Source: Pseudoscleropodium purum (lineage: Eukaryota; Streptophyta; Bryopsida; Hypnales; Brachytheciaceae). Taken from it: DNA of 64,000 bases. A program made the position numbers and the translations under genes. The stretch spans positions 12,524,001 to 12,588,000 of the forward strand of contig OZ017804.1 of NCBI GenBank assembly GCA_963969395.1. The letters run 5' to 3'. Of the stretch, positions 12,890-24,122 are shown piece after piece (the first letter of the stretch is position 1; the number at the start of each line of letters is the position of its first letter). The notes beneath the pieces were generated by a model. It was not told where the DNA came from. It worked only from the letters and a program-made list of their open reading frames with translations, and made no database searches.

Positions 12890-13884
12890 CTGTACAGTCG
12901 GGTACAATATCTTTACGAATTTTTGCATTCCCAGGGAAAAAAAGTTCACTGCTGCCCACTTTGACACCCTCCCGAGGGCTGAAAAATTGGTTTTTTACTA
13001 TGAATTTTTTGGCACTACATCATATCTAAGTTAATAATATGTGTGCCAAATTTCAAGGCCAAAAGACTCACAGAAAAAAAGTTATTCGAAATCTACCAAC
13101 ATGTGTAGTTGTGAGAAAATTTTCACTATTGCCAACTTTGATACCCTCCCAAGGATTGAAATTTTTTTTTTCCATGGAATTTTTGTCATGAGATCATTTC
13201 TATGTTGATAACATGTACGCCAAATTTCAAGTTGATAAGATTCACCCACAAAAAGATAAATATTCGAAATCTACCAACATGTGTAGTTGTGAAATTGTTT
13301 TCTACATTTACATATGTTGGTAGACTGTGAATATCTTTTAGTGGGTGAATCTTTTCAACTTGAAACTTAAAAGACATGTTATCAACATAGAGATGATCTC
13401 ATGGAAAAAATTTCATAGTAAATAAACAATTTTTCAGTCCTTGGGAGGGTGTCAAAGTTGGCAATTGTGAAATTGTTTCTCACAACTACACATGTTGGTA
13501 GATTTCGAATATTTATCTTTTTGTGGGTGAATCTTTTCAACTTAAAATTTGGCATATATTTTAACAACATAGAAATGATCTCATGACAAAAATTTCATGG
13601 AAATTTTTTTTTTCAGTCCTTGGGAGGGTGTCAAAGTTGGCATTAGTGAAAATTTTCTCACAACTACACATGTTGGTAGATTTCAAATAACTTTTTTTGT
13701 GTGAGTCTTTTGGCCTTGAAATTTGGCAAACATATTAACAACTTAGATATGATGTAGTGCCAAAAAATTCATGGTAAAAAAAAAAAATTTCAGCTCTAAG
13801 GAGGGTGTCAAAGTGGGTAGCAATGAACTTTTTTTCCCTGGGAATGCAAAAATTCGTAAAGATATTGTACCTAATTGTACTGTA
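12890..13884. repeat. Foldback (hairpin) element of about 1 kb built from units of roughly 180-190 bp
   Basis: The two halves are reverse complements about an axis near 13386. Outer ends pair gtacaatatctttacgaatt with aattcgtaaagatattgtac. Inside, the motif ctaccaacatgtgtagttgt occurs at 13095 and 13271, and its reverse complement acaactacacatgttggtag at 13482 and about 13659. A ccctccc/gggaggg motif recurs at each unit. The unpaired centre is only about 120 bases. Transcription would give a long imperfect hairpin. No protein is encoded. Confidence 0.85.
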
Positions 13885-14252
13885 GTGTGCCTTACCTGTG
13901 CTATTGCCACAACCAAAATAAACTTATAAAGTAATTTAAAAAAAAATTGAACTCAAAAAAAATTGAAATTCAATATTTTTCAGCCAAATGTCATGTCTTG
14001 TTAAGCTCTTATATAGACTATGTACAATATAGGACATTTAATGATGATCTACTCTCCAAGGCTATGCCTTTGTCTATTTCTCATCTATTGAATTTCGCCT
14101 TCTTCCTCGCCTTGTTCTTCTTGTACTTTTTTCCTTTGGGCCTTCTTCCTTGCTTCCTTGCAAATGTTCAAGTGTGTGGTGTGAGGTTCCCTTGACATTT
14201 GAAACCTCGAGTTTTGGAACGTAGAGGCTAATACACGCACTTGATCATCACC

Positions 14253-14510
14253 ATGTTTTGTGAGATCTTAAAGAAGCTTACACATCACATGCAAGAGAAA
14301 ATGGTGCATGCAAAAAGTGAGACTCCTCCCTTCTATGAATCTACACATCATCAAGTGGTGAAGCATGTAGAAGCCCTTGTAGAGGATGGTAGTCATTAGG
14401 TGATTGGATTGGAATTCCTAAAGCATAGTCACAAGGATATGGAAGCTCGTGATGTCCAATTTCGGCATAAAGACATGACTGAAGGTGAACTTATTATTGG
14501 TCTTGATTAA
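14253..14510 (+). pseudogene. Short broken open frame, unrecognised
   Basis: The ATG at 14253 opens 48 codons (MFCEILKKLTHHMQEKM...), then a TAG at 14397-14399, then 36 more in-frame codons to TAA. Composition is coding-like (His, Lys, Glu, Asp) against an AT-rich background. It may be a small exon or transposon remnant; no family was recognised. Confidence 0.25.
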
Positions 14511-15114
14511 TCACTTATAATATAGGTATTTGTATTGTAGTTACACTATAATTGTGGAAGGTTTCTATAATATAGACATATGTGACATAGGAGTATAATT
14601 TTTTTAGGCTCATATGCTTAGACTCTTAGACTCACATAATAGCATACAGTACTGGAATATCATGTTCTTCGGTGCATTGGAACCTTCTTTCATTTGCCAA
14701 CAAAAAAATCACTTGAAAATTTGACCAACGTAAAGAATAGTAACAAGACACTGTAGCCAAAAGTGTCAGTTTTGGGGGTACCCACCTCAAGGTAACTTCT
14801 GCGAACTCAGAACATGGTGATTCATTAGTACTTTGCCATGTGGAGTAGCTGGCACAATCCTACTATACACACAACCCTGTAGACTGTAGTAATAATAATA
14901 CTATACGAGCCACTACAACAACCAACAATACAGAGGGAATACAGATCACATTGTCCAAAAATAATTCACTGGAAACGCGGCACCAGCGACAGAACCAAAC
15001 TGAAATCAACATTCCATCTCAAAATTATTGGTCAGAGATGAAAATGTTCAAAAATAGTAAAAAAAAACCCTACCACAAGGTAAGGTAATTGCTTGTACAT
15101 GTGAGAGTTGTTGG

Positions 15115-15290
15115 AGTTAGAAATGCCCATAACATGTCATTGTGGTGCACATTCAAATTTTGAAAATGTAGACTTCAAATATAATTTTGTCCAGAACATG
15201 TGTTGGTGGTGTACATTCAAGTTCTGAAAAAGTACACCCTCTAATACAGTTTTGCCCACAACATATGATGGTGGTGTACATTTAACCCTT
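15115..15290. repeat. Tandem repeat cluster 1, period about 65 bp
   Basis: Diverged units contain gtacattcaagttctgaaa and a cacaacatatgatggtggtg-like segment. Similar units occur near 15103, 15167 and 15232. The same unit recurs 1.1 kb away. Confidence 0.7.
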
Positions 15291-15309
15291 AAACGTCCAA
15301 ACTACGTTT

Positions 15310-16210
15310 TTTGCAACATAGAAATTTGGGGTAGCTCACTACGAATGGAGTTTTTATTTATTTTTTGCTGAAATTTTTAACACAACATATGCCCCCAAGG
15401 AGTAGCCTTAAAGACCCAACAATTTTCATAACTTTTGACTATATGGTTAAAAAGTTATTGTATGATATGTACTTTTCACTGCTCAATGGACAGTCCAAGC
15501 AACAAAAAAAACTTCTTCAAAAATCATGTTCTTAAGAAATTAAAATTTGAAATTGGTTCTCTAGATTTCTATATACTTGGAAAGCTTTGAATCATTTTAT
15601 TTTGATCAATGAATCAAAAGCTATGAGGAGTTTTAGTTTACAAGAGTTTGTGGGTCGTTATTGAATCCCTACTCTAAGACAAACTTTGAAGTCCTTTAAT
15701 TAGCTCAATTTTCAATATTTTGGAAAAAAATAAAAAAATATTGTGTGTAGATTTTTTATTACAGCATTACAACCATTGGGATTTATTTTTCAATTCTATA
15801 AATAAACTGTTAACAATTTAGTATTTTGAATCATTCTCTACTCTTTTCTACTTACTATTTCTTCCTATATGTTGTATGATTCTAAATGATTTGAAAATTT
15901 TTATGCATGTAGCCAACTTGACTTAAAAAAAACCTATGTAAAAAATAACCACCATTTTGGACATTTTTTCATACAAATGTGACCTTCTGAAGTGCAGCTA
16001 TCCAAATTTTCGTATAGCCAGAAAAAGGAAATTTGTCACTTCAAATGCTAATATCTTGCAATCTACACAATGGAAATTTTTGAATTTTTTTTCACATGTT
16101 CTCAAACAAGATTACTACAAGGTTCTTTAATTATATGTGCCCAAAAATGGTTTTTTTCTAAAATTTGGTATTTGTATTAGAAATGGCAGTTTTGGAGCGT
16201 TTTTGGTGAA
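15310..16210 (+). repeat. Dispersed repeat, copy at 15.3 kb
   Basis: The first 420 bases match 10060-10440. Later parts (tatcttgcaatct, gtattagaaatggcagtttt) resemble the 9.7-9.95 kb and 61.3-61.5 kb copies. The copy is bracketed by two clusters of a 63-65-bp tandem repeat. Confidence 0.6.
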
Positions 16211-16244
16211 AACATAGTCAAAATCATTTAGGGGTTAAGTTTTG

Positions 16245-16400
16245 AATTGTACACCTTTAATATGATTTTGCCAACAACATGTGATGGTGATGTACATTCA
16301 AGTTTTGAAATGTACAACTCTAATATAATTTTGCCCACAACATATGATAGTGACATATATTCAAGTTTTGAAACGTACACCTCTAATATAATTTTGCCAA
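16245..16400. repeat. Tandem repeat cluster 2, period 63-64 bp
   Basis: Units start gtacacc at 16247, gtacaac at 16310 and gtacacc at 16374. Each carries taatataattttgccaacaa or a variant and tacattcaagttttgaaa. Same family as the cluster at 15.1 kb. Confidence 0.75.
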
Positions 16401-18854
16401 CAATAAACTCACTTACCTTGATGCTTACATAATGCAATATTTGGTAGGAATTGATCAATACCTTCTTAAGATAAGGATTTTGATCATGGCAACTACTGCT
16501 TGTTGGCATATATATTAATATTGCCTTTTAGGATGAGGTTTGTTGTCTCAATAAAATTCCCTATGTTGACAAAATAATCATCTAATTTCAATTCAAGAGA
16601 CAAATGTTGTTGTTTTATTTTAATTTAATATTCACTTATGGGATGGAAAAAACCTACTATGTGGCTATAGTATTGCAATTTTATAGTGTAATGTTTTGTT
16701 GAAGAATAAAAAAAACATATAATGCTTGTAAAAAAACCATAATTTCTTTCACAAAAAGGAAAAAATCCAATGCAAATGTCTATATTAATTTAGAACTTGC
16801 ATTTTATAGGTAAAATCTGTTTTATTTATTGATAACTTATTACCTTTCTAAGAATAATTTACATAAATGTATTTGTATTTATATGCATATCTGTGCAAAT
16901 ATACATAAAATTCTACAAGAACTATTGATGTTTTGAGCAAGATGATTGTATAGTTGTTGAAAATTTCAATTCTTTTTATAATTGAATTGAAAATTTTAAT
17001 AGATTTTTGAAAACATAGAAATTGCCAAATTCCAATTTAGAATTTTTTAAGGTGAAAACATTCACAAAATGGGCAAAAACACATTACTTGTATCTTATGG
17101 AAAGTTCTTGAAGGACAACCAAGTGTGTCAAAAATAATTGGATTACAATTTTGGTGGTGCCCAACAATTAAAACACAAAAATTTGCTCATTTCACCAACA
17201 AAATTTTAAATTTGAATAATTTTCTACGTAATCTTCAAATGAATATGATCGTCTATTTTTTAATCATTAGGAAAAAATTGTAATTTGCATAGTGTTGGTG
17301 TTGGGGATCAAGAGCCCCATCCACTAAAAAAAATTCTAGCTCATTTGTACATACACATGTAAGTTTTAAACTTGAATTATGTATAATCAATATGATTAAA
17401 AATTGAATTCAAATTTACCTATACAATCAAAAGCCTATTAATAATTGTAGAATAAATACCTTCAACATGTTTTTTTAACATGATAAAATGATTGCAAATG
17501 AGCACTGATTGTAGCCAATTGGAGAATCATCGTATTTGCTCTTTTGAATGAGTAGCAAGGGAATGTGTCCTCTTGTCTTTTTCATTTATTTTGGAGGGAT
17601 ATTTGAAATGGATTGTTGTGATAGTAATAGTGACTTTATTTTTAGGATATTTTTATAATTTTCCATGAATTTGAGACTAACATTCCAACTTTGCCAAAAA
17701 ATATGAGACATATATGTATCTAATTTGTATATGTATTTAGCATCCATAGTCATATTCATATTTGTATTTGCTTTCAAATAAATCTTTTAAATTGTTCTTT
17801 TTTATATACTTTTGAGAGTGGTGGTTAATTGAAATGGGATATAATACTTCACTTTTTTAAGTTGGTAGTAGCCAAATTTATCAAACACTATCAAATTGAA
17901 GCATTTTTGACATATTACAATTGCAACTATAGTCTCTAATTCTATATAGGAATTGGAGAAATAAACCAAACTAAAACCTACAAATTTTTGGAATGTATTC
18001 AATATAAATTTAGTTGAGAGATATATATATTAAAGTTGCCAAAAGACCTACTATCGTAGTTGTGGGGTAGAAGAAAGAAAAAATAATTCCAAAAATACTT
18101 ACCATAATTTTACAAAAACAAAAATTTTGTATGATGAAAAGAGAATATTGGCAAAAAAGTTTCATTTTTAGCATTTATCAAAACTTATTTTGGAAAAATA
18201 AATAAATATTTGGAAAAGAAGTGTTGACCCTACCTTGCATTTATGGCATACATGAATGTACTTTACATTTTCATACTTCATATTTGAAAAGATTATAGCT
18301 GTGATACTTCATTTGTTTGTTTTATAGATTAACTCTATAAAGGTGTAGAAGAGGAGTGTCTAATGAAAGACTTTCAACATTTCCATAGAAACTAAAAGTG
18401 CACATACTTGTCTAATCTATATGTGTGCCCATTTTGTCACTATGTTTGAATGATTTTATTTTGGCAAAAACTTTAGACATGAAACTACACGTCGTATACA
18501 AATTTTCAAAATTTTCCATTTTGTTTGCAAGGATTTGAATACTTTATGAATTATTGAAGGAAAATTGAAGAATAATCTTAAAAAAATACCAAAATGCGCT
18601 AAAAATATCTGAAATTTTTACCATGGTTGTATATTACAATGTACAATATTTTTTTGCTCAACAAATTTTCATAAAAACTATATTTAGAAATGTGGATATA
18701 GACCTTCAACTTCCAACTAGTAGGAAATGTTTATTTTTTCAAATTCTTTTAAGTAATCAAGCAATATAACAATTGGCTTGAGAAGTTTCATTTTGTTGGC
18801 TTTACTCAAAATAAAAGATAATCATTTTGCACAATGACTAACAAAATTGAATAC

Positions 18855-19170
18855 AAAATTGAAACAATTTCATTCAAACAACCATATCATAAGCATCAAT
18901 GAATACAATCCAAAAGTAGATGTATGGAAACTATAATGTATAACATACTACACATTACCAAAATTAATTTCAAAGTTTGCTATGTCTAAAACTCAATTGT
19001 CAGTTTTTCTTATAACTTCGAAAAAACTTTTTATACCTTGACATGTTAGTGTATATCATTTCATATTATTATACACAAAAATTGAAAGAAATTGACATTT
19101 ACAAAAATCAATATATGAGGAATTTGACAAACATGCAAATGCTGTTGGTTTTCACAATATTTGAACTGCC
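18855..19170 (+). repeat. Dispersed repeat, copy 1 (pairs with 36.2 kb)
   Basis: Shares gaaacaatttcattcaaaca, gctatgtctaaaactc, ttataacttcgaaaaaac, gaaagaaattgacattta, acaaacatgcaaatg and cacaatatttgaact with 36200-36533, in the same order. Confidence 0.65.
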
Positions 19171-22100
19171 CTAGCATGGACTTGATTTTTGCCCTATCGG
19201 AACATTGTGCTAGACAAACTTCTCCTCAGGCTTGTCCAAAATCTTGCTTGAGGAATACCGTATTGTACATTTATGGTGCAATAAATTCAAAGTCTGTCCT
19301 ACTAAGTCTACCTCAGAGACTTGGCACCTCTGGCCTTTTCACCCCTTTCGACAAATGTCTTTGAGCGCATTTGAGTGGACTTGTTGTAGCATGTGATGTA
19401 AGGGCGGCTTTGTATCTAAGATAGAGGTTGAACTAATTTTTCTTGAGATCAATTACACAAAATTTCAGCCTCTTTTGGATTAAAGGCCGTCCTCAACTAC
19501 TTGTTATAATAAGATTATAATGGGGACCAATTTTTCCATGTGTAAAGGCCTTGAGGCCAAGAAGCTGAGTTGATTCAACAAAAACTAAAAAATTTCAGTT
19601 CCTTTTTCTCTTTTTCAAGGGCCACTTTACACCTTGAGGTTGGACCAATCCTCTTGAAGCCAATTGCACAAAATTCAACAAATCTAATTTGTTGAAAAAA
19701 AAATACTTTACAAGAAAAGTTTTTTAATTGAAATCTAGCATTGGCCCCGAGGTCAAGAATTGGCCTACCATTTTTGGTGCACCAAATTCATCAAGCTTGG
19801 GTCATGTTAGACCATGTTTGTTTTTAATAAAAAAAAACTCCATTCACCAAATTATCCTAGCCTCCAATTGTAAAGGGGTTGGAACTAATTTCAACCTTTT
19901 TTCCGATCACAATTCAAAGATTTGGGGCCTTAGATAGATCAATTGGACGAGCCTCTAGATATAAAGTAAGTGCATTTATAATTGTTGTAAATTGTTATAG
20001 AGCATAGTTACCAATATTAAATATAGATTATTACCCACAGATCATATTGGTAATTGAAAAAAATTCCAACACACTTTCACATGCATTATTTGGAAATTGT
20101 ACAATGAAGTTATGAAATTTTAAGATATTGCATTTTAATATACCAAAAAGCAACTTATACTAGGCTCTCATAAATTCACATGTTTTGATTTATACATCTT
20201 GTGTAATTATCCCTAAATTTTTGAGACTCCTTTTTATTCAAATGTATGTGTCATATTTTGACCAATATCAATTGTAGGTGTACATATCTTTCACTTTGGA
20301 TACTTTGGATTGAAAAACAAAATAATTGACATTAATTTCATAAAATTCTTTCAATTAAGCATGGAGAGATTTATATAATATCGACTTCACCTCGAAAGGT
20401 CCTTGCATCCAAAAAAAGGTGCACCTTTGTCAAATCACCCAAATGTATCATCTAAGTCATCTATTTTTCTTCAAATTAAAATTTAAAATGAAGACTAGTA
20501 AAGCACATTTCTATTTTCAAAACTATGAAAAATCCAAAAAATTCAATGAGTTATTGCAATTAGAAGCTCCATACATTAGAATCCAAATAACACAATGTTG
20601 TATGTTTTTTATTCATATTTTTTTCCTTAAAATTGATTTTCAAATTATAATCACAAAATTTGTCTTCTCATTCATACCTTCATTATTGGTCAAAATCCCA
20701 AATCATTCCAATATGCATTCAAATTGGTATAATTTTAAGTATATATTACACTTCAAAAAATCACAATAACTTCATTTCCTATCCAGAATTTTGAAAACAT
20801 GAGCATGTACAGAAAAAGTGTTTATTCACATTTGAAAATTATCAAAATTTTATCAATGAGGTCTATGTAGGTGAAATTTGGCTTGAGATGTAGTGGTGAT
20901 TTGTATGAAGGTCATCACCAAGGTAGTTTTGGGTATAAAAAAAGATACTTATAAAAATATAAGCTAATCTTTATGTTTTTTTTTATCTTAAAAAAAATTA
21001 CAATTCAAATGGATTTTTTTGTAATATTTATCATTTTATTTTCACTTATTAGTTAAGACTTTATAAGAAATATAATTTATCAATATGGAATTAAATAAGT
21101 TTTTTCATATTGATAGATAATACAAAATGTCATATAACAAAAAATATTATATTCAAATTGAATTTGATTTAAAAGTCTAAATTAAACTTACAAATGAAAT
21201 TTGATCATGTGACAATGGAATTGGTCCTATAGAGGTTAATGATTCATTACTACTTTAGGATAAATGTAACACACCAAGAATCAACTAAATAAGCTATGGA
21301 GCATGATTAATATTTTAAAATCATCTAAATTCTTGATGAATCTTGTTAAAATTCAAAAAGGATTGTAGATTCTCTTAGCACTACTTTTTTTGGAACTGCT
21401 TGAATAAACTATGAACTTTCAACATGTTGAGGTTGGTGTACCCTAAATTGTTCCTAATTTATCATGAATAGAAATTGTTCATTTGGGGCAATAATTAATA
21501 AGGATAGTTTTAGAAACATGTCATAGTTAGGTGGGGTTAGAATCTACTTTAGAATTTACTAGAGATGTTTTTTTTTATTTTTTATTGTAGATTCCCATTA
21601 AATTGTACACCAAAACAAGTGGCTCTTTCAGATGACTCCATCACAAATAATTTTGAATTTATGAATCATTATTTAATTGTGAAAATTCTCCTTTAACATT
21701 TTCCAACGTTAACATCGTAATTGTCATTGTTATACTATAATTTCAAGATTGTATCATTGAATTTTCGTACAAATTTAACAAGAAACTTAGTATCAATACA
21801 ATGGACTAGTATTAAGCGTGATCATTAAAATTTGAGCTTATTTCCAACTATAAGCCTCAATTAATAAATTTCAATAATAAATCATTGTTTGTTGCACAAT
21901 GTTCAAAACAAAGATGGTGAAACTACTTAGGCACATTTTTATTTGAATATTTACTAATTCAATTTTGACCTCTTCTAACTTTCACACGCAAGATTCAAAT
22001 GTCCTTTCGGATCTTACTCAGGTTCAACACCAATTTGTGTATAGTTGGCTAAAACATCATACCACTTACTAACTCAACATATTTGGTAAGGTGGTAGGGG

Positions 22101-22500
22101 GTCCTTTTGTACTAACATTATAAAAATAATATTTTTTCTCATAGGGACCAATAATTCATACTCAAGCTTGCATTCAAAAGTGAAATTCACCTAGATTCAT
22201 GGGAAGCAAAGGGACCTTTACCTTAAAATTCAAGAATATAATGATGAACACACAAAAATGGCTAATTAAACAAAAAATTTAATACATTTTCTATAGAATT
22301 TTTAATTCATTTCATAAATAATCCTACCATGCAATCATATTTCATTAAAGAACCCCTAGTTGTTTGTGATGTCGGTTCAAATTTTAAGATTAGTTTTTCA
22401 ATCTCATAGTCTCAACCAGCCTTTTTTTTTTTGGCAATATTGTGCCATAAAGCACCACTGACAAATAGCTGGCAAAAATGACCTATAGAAAAAAATTTAA

Positions 22501-24122
22501 TAAAAAAGTGGGGCCATAGAGCAAACCCTCATCCGTTGGACAAGGTCGGAAAGTCCTAAGTCTTGCCTGAGGTATCACCCACCCGAACGTGGCTCGAGCG
22601 TAAGATTTCAAATCGCACACGCTTATTTGCTCCCTTCCCTTACTCTACCATGCCTGGAAATCTCCATCGACCTTCAATGCATTGCTAGTTGGTATGTTAG
22701 TGATGTAGAATTCATTGCCAATTGAGCAAGCTTGTAATGCTTAGAATCGCGAGATCCTTTCCACTTCATTGCCAAGGATTGCCATTGCAAATTTGAAGAA
22801 CCCTGCATTAACTTCTGGATTTCGTGGATCTAAACTTCAAGTAGGTGGTTTAGCGGCAGCAATGCTAAGCGTGTACCTGATCTTTTGTGATGGAGAGTTT
22901 GTAGCATTTATGGCTCATTGTGAGGCGTAGGGTTCATGGCTTCACAACCTAGTATTCTTCATTTGCGGTGGTCTATTGATTCCTCCATCCACAATCTTGG
23001 CATTAGCTATTGAGGGTTCAGGGCTTTAGGGAGCTTGGAGGCTCCCGTTCGATTTCTAGTTGCAATGAATTCGATGACTTTGAAATTGAAATTAATTGCA
23101 GTTGCAATAGCGGTAGGGTGTGAGTTTTGCTTTTGGGTGTGGGTCCTACGTACAACGTCATGGTTTGAGAATTTTTCACCAATGGTGGTTGTCTAGGTCT
23201 CCATTGTTGTGTGTTAGGTAGCACCATGGTTTTGATGTGATCACCAATGGTACTTTGGGTTCTAGGTTTACTGTAGGTTTAGGAAGTGGTAGCTCAGAGG
23301 GAAGAGATTTCATTTGAGAGAGGGATTTTGCCTCCGTTCGGAGAGGGGCTTTGTCATTGCAACCGTTGAATGCAGTTGGCTAGTGTGAGTACTTGGGCTT
23401 ACTAAGCTTGAAGAGGGTTTGTTTTACGAGTTTTGATACAATTCAATTGGTAGGTTGAGTTTGGGCTTAGGGTTTAGTTTGTTCGACAAGAAATTTAGTT
23501 TTGAGAGGGATGGGCTTTAGTGATGGCTTTTGACTCCGATTGTCTACACTTAGTCGAACTAAACTTGCACGGTGAAGATTCTGACATGTGGGAGCAGTCC
23601 GAGCCAATGCTTTCTCCGATTGAGTTGTGAATCAGTCTCCTTGTTCCGATCTAGAATCAATGTCCAGTAGCTACGGAACGAAGGCACGCAACAGCATGGG
23701 TCTTGCGGAAGGCTCAGAAAGAGGTTGTTGATCGCTACTATGAGATCCAAGGCAAGGCAGTGTATTTGGAAGACAATCTAGCGTAGTGATGTGCAAGGCA
23801 GAAGACATCCATTGCTCATTTTTTCACAAGCTCCCGAAATCCAGGCAATCTATGACCTTTGGATTGCAACAACTCTCCTAGCGCATTTGCAAATGTTCAA
23901 TCAAAAAGTGTGTCTGTAGACATAATGATCTTAGAAAACCAGAATCGAAATTAGTTACACATTGGAAGTTCGAACATTGTGTTAATGGACTTTGTAGTAG
24001 TTGATCATGAGCTGCACCTCCAACTAAGAGAAGACATAGTGCAGATTTCGGATGGGAAAGAAGGTAGTGACTCTAATGATGATTTGAAAGAGGTTCCTAC
24101 CTTTTAGAAGCAAAAAACAAGC
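22501..24122. other. Medium-GC stretch before the hAT pseudogene; no product recognised
   Basis: GC is clearly above the neighbouring 30%-like DNA, and the text looks like old transcribed or coding sequence. Every frame is short. The last part (about 24000-24122) reads into the hAT frame, so some of this may be the element's 5' end or a captured host segment. Confidence 0.35.

Larger units (their letters stand above)
13885..22500. other. AT-rich intergenic DNA; repeats, no convincing gene
   Basis: Includes the two tandem-repeat clusters, one dispersed repeat copy, a part (18855-19170) shared with 36.2-36.5 kb, and slightly richer stretches at 14.2-14.5 and 19.16-19.95 kb with short broken frames. 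The 116-codon frame at 20419-20769 is AT-driven. Confidence 0.55.

Noticed and set aside
20419..20769. 116-codon frame rich in Phe, Ile, Lys and Asn
   Set aside because: Composition matches the AT-rich background; no motif and no related copy.
22560..22640. tRNA-like or SINE-like boxes (ggctcgagcg, gatttcaaatcgcac)
   Set aside because: Spacing between the possible A and B boxes is too short, and no cloverleaf forms by eye.
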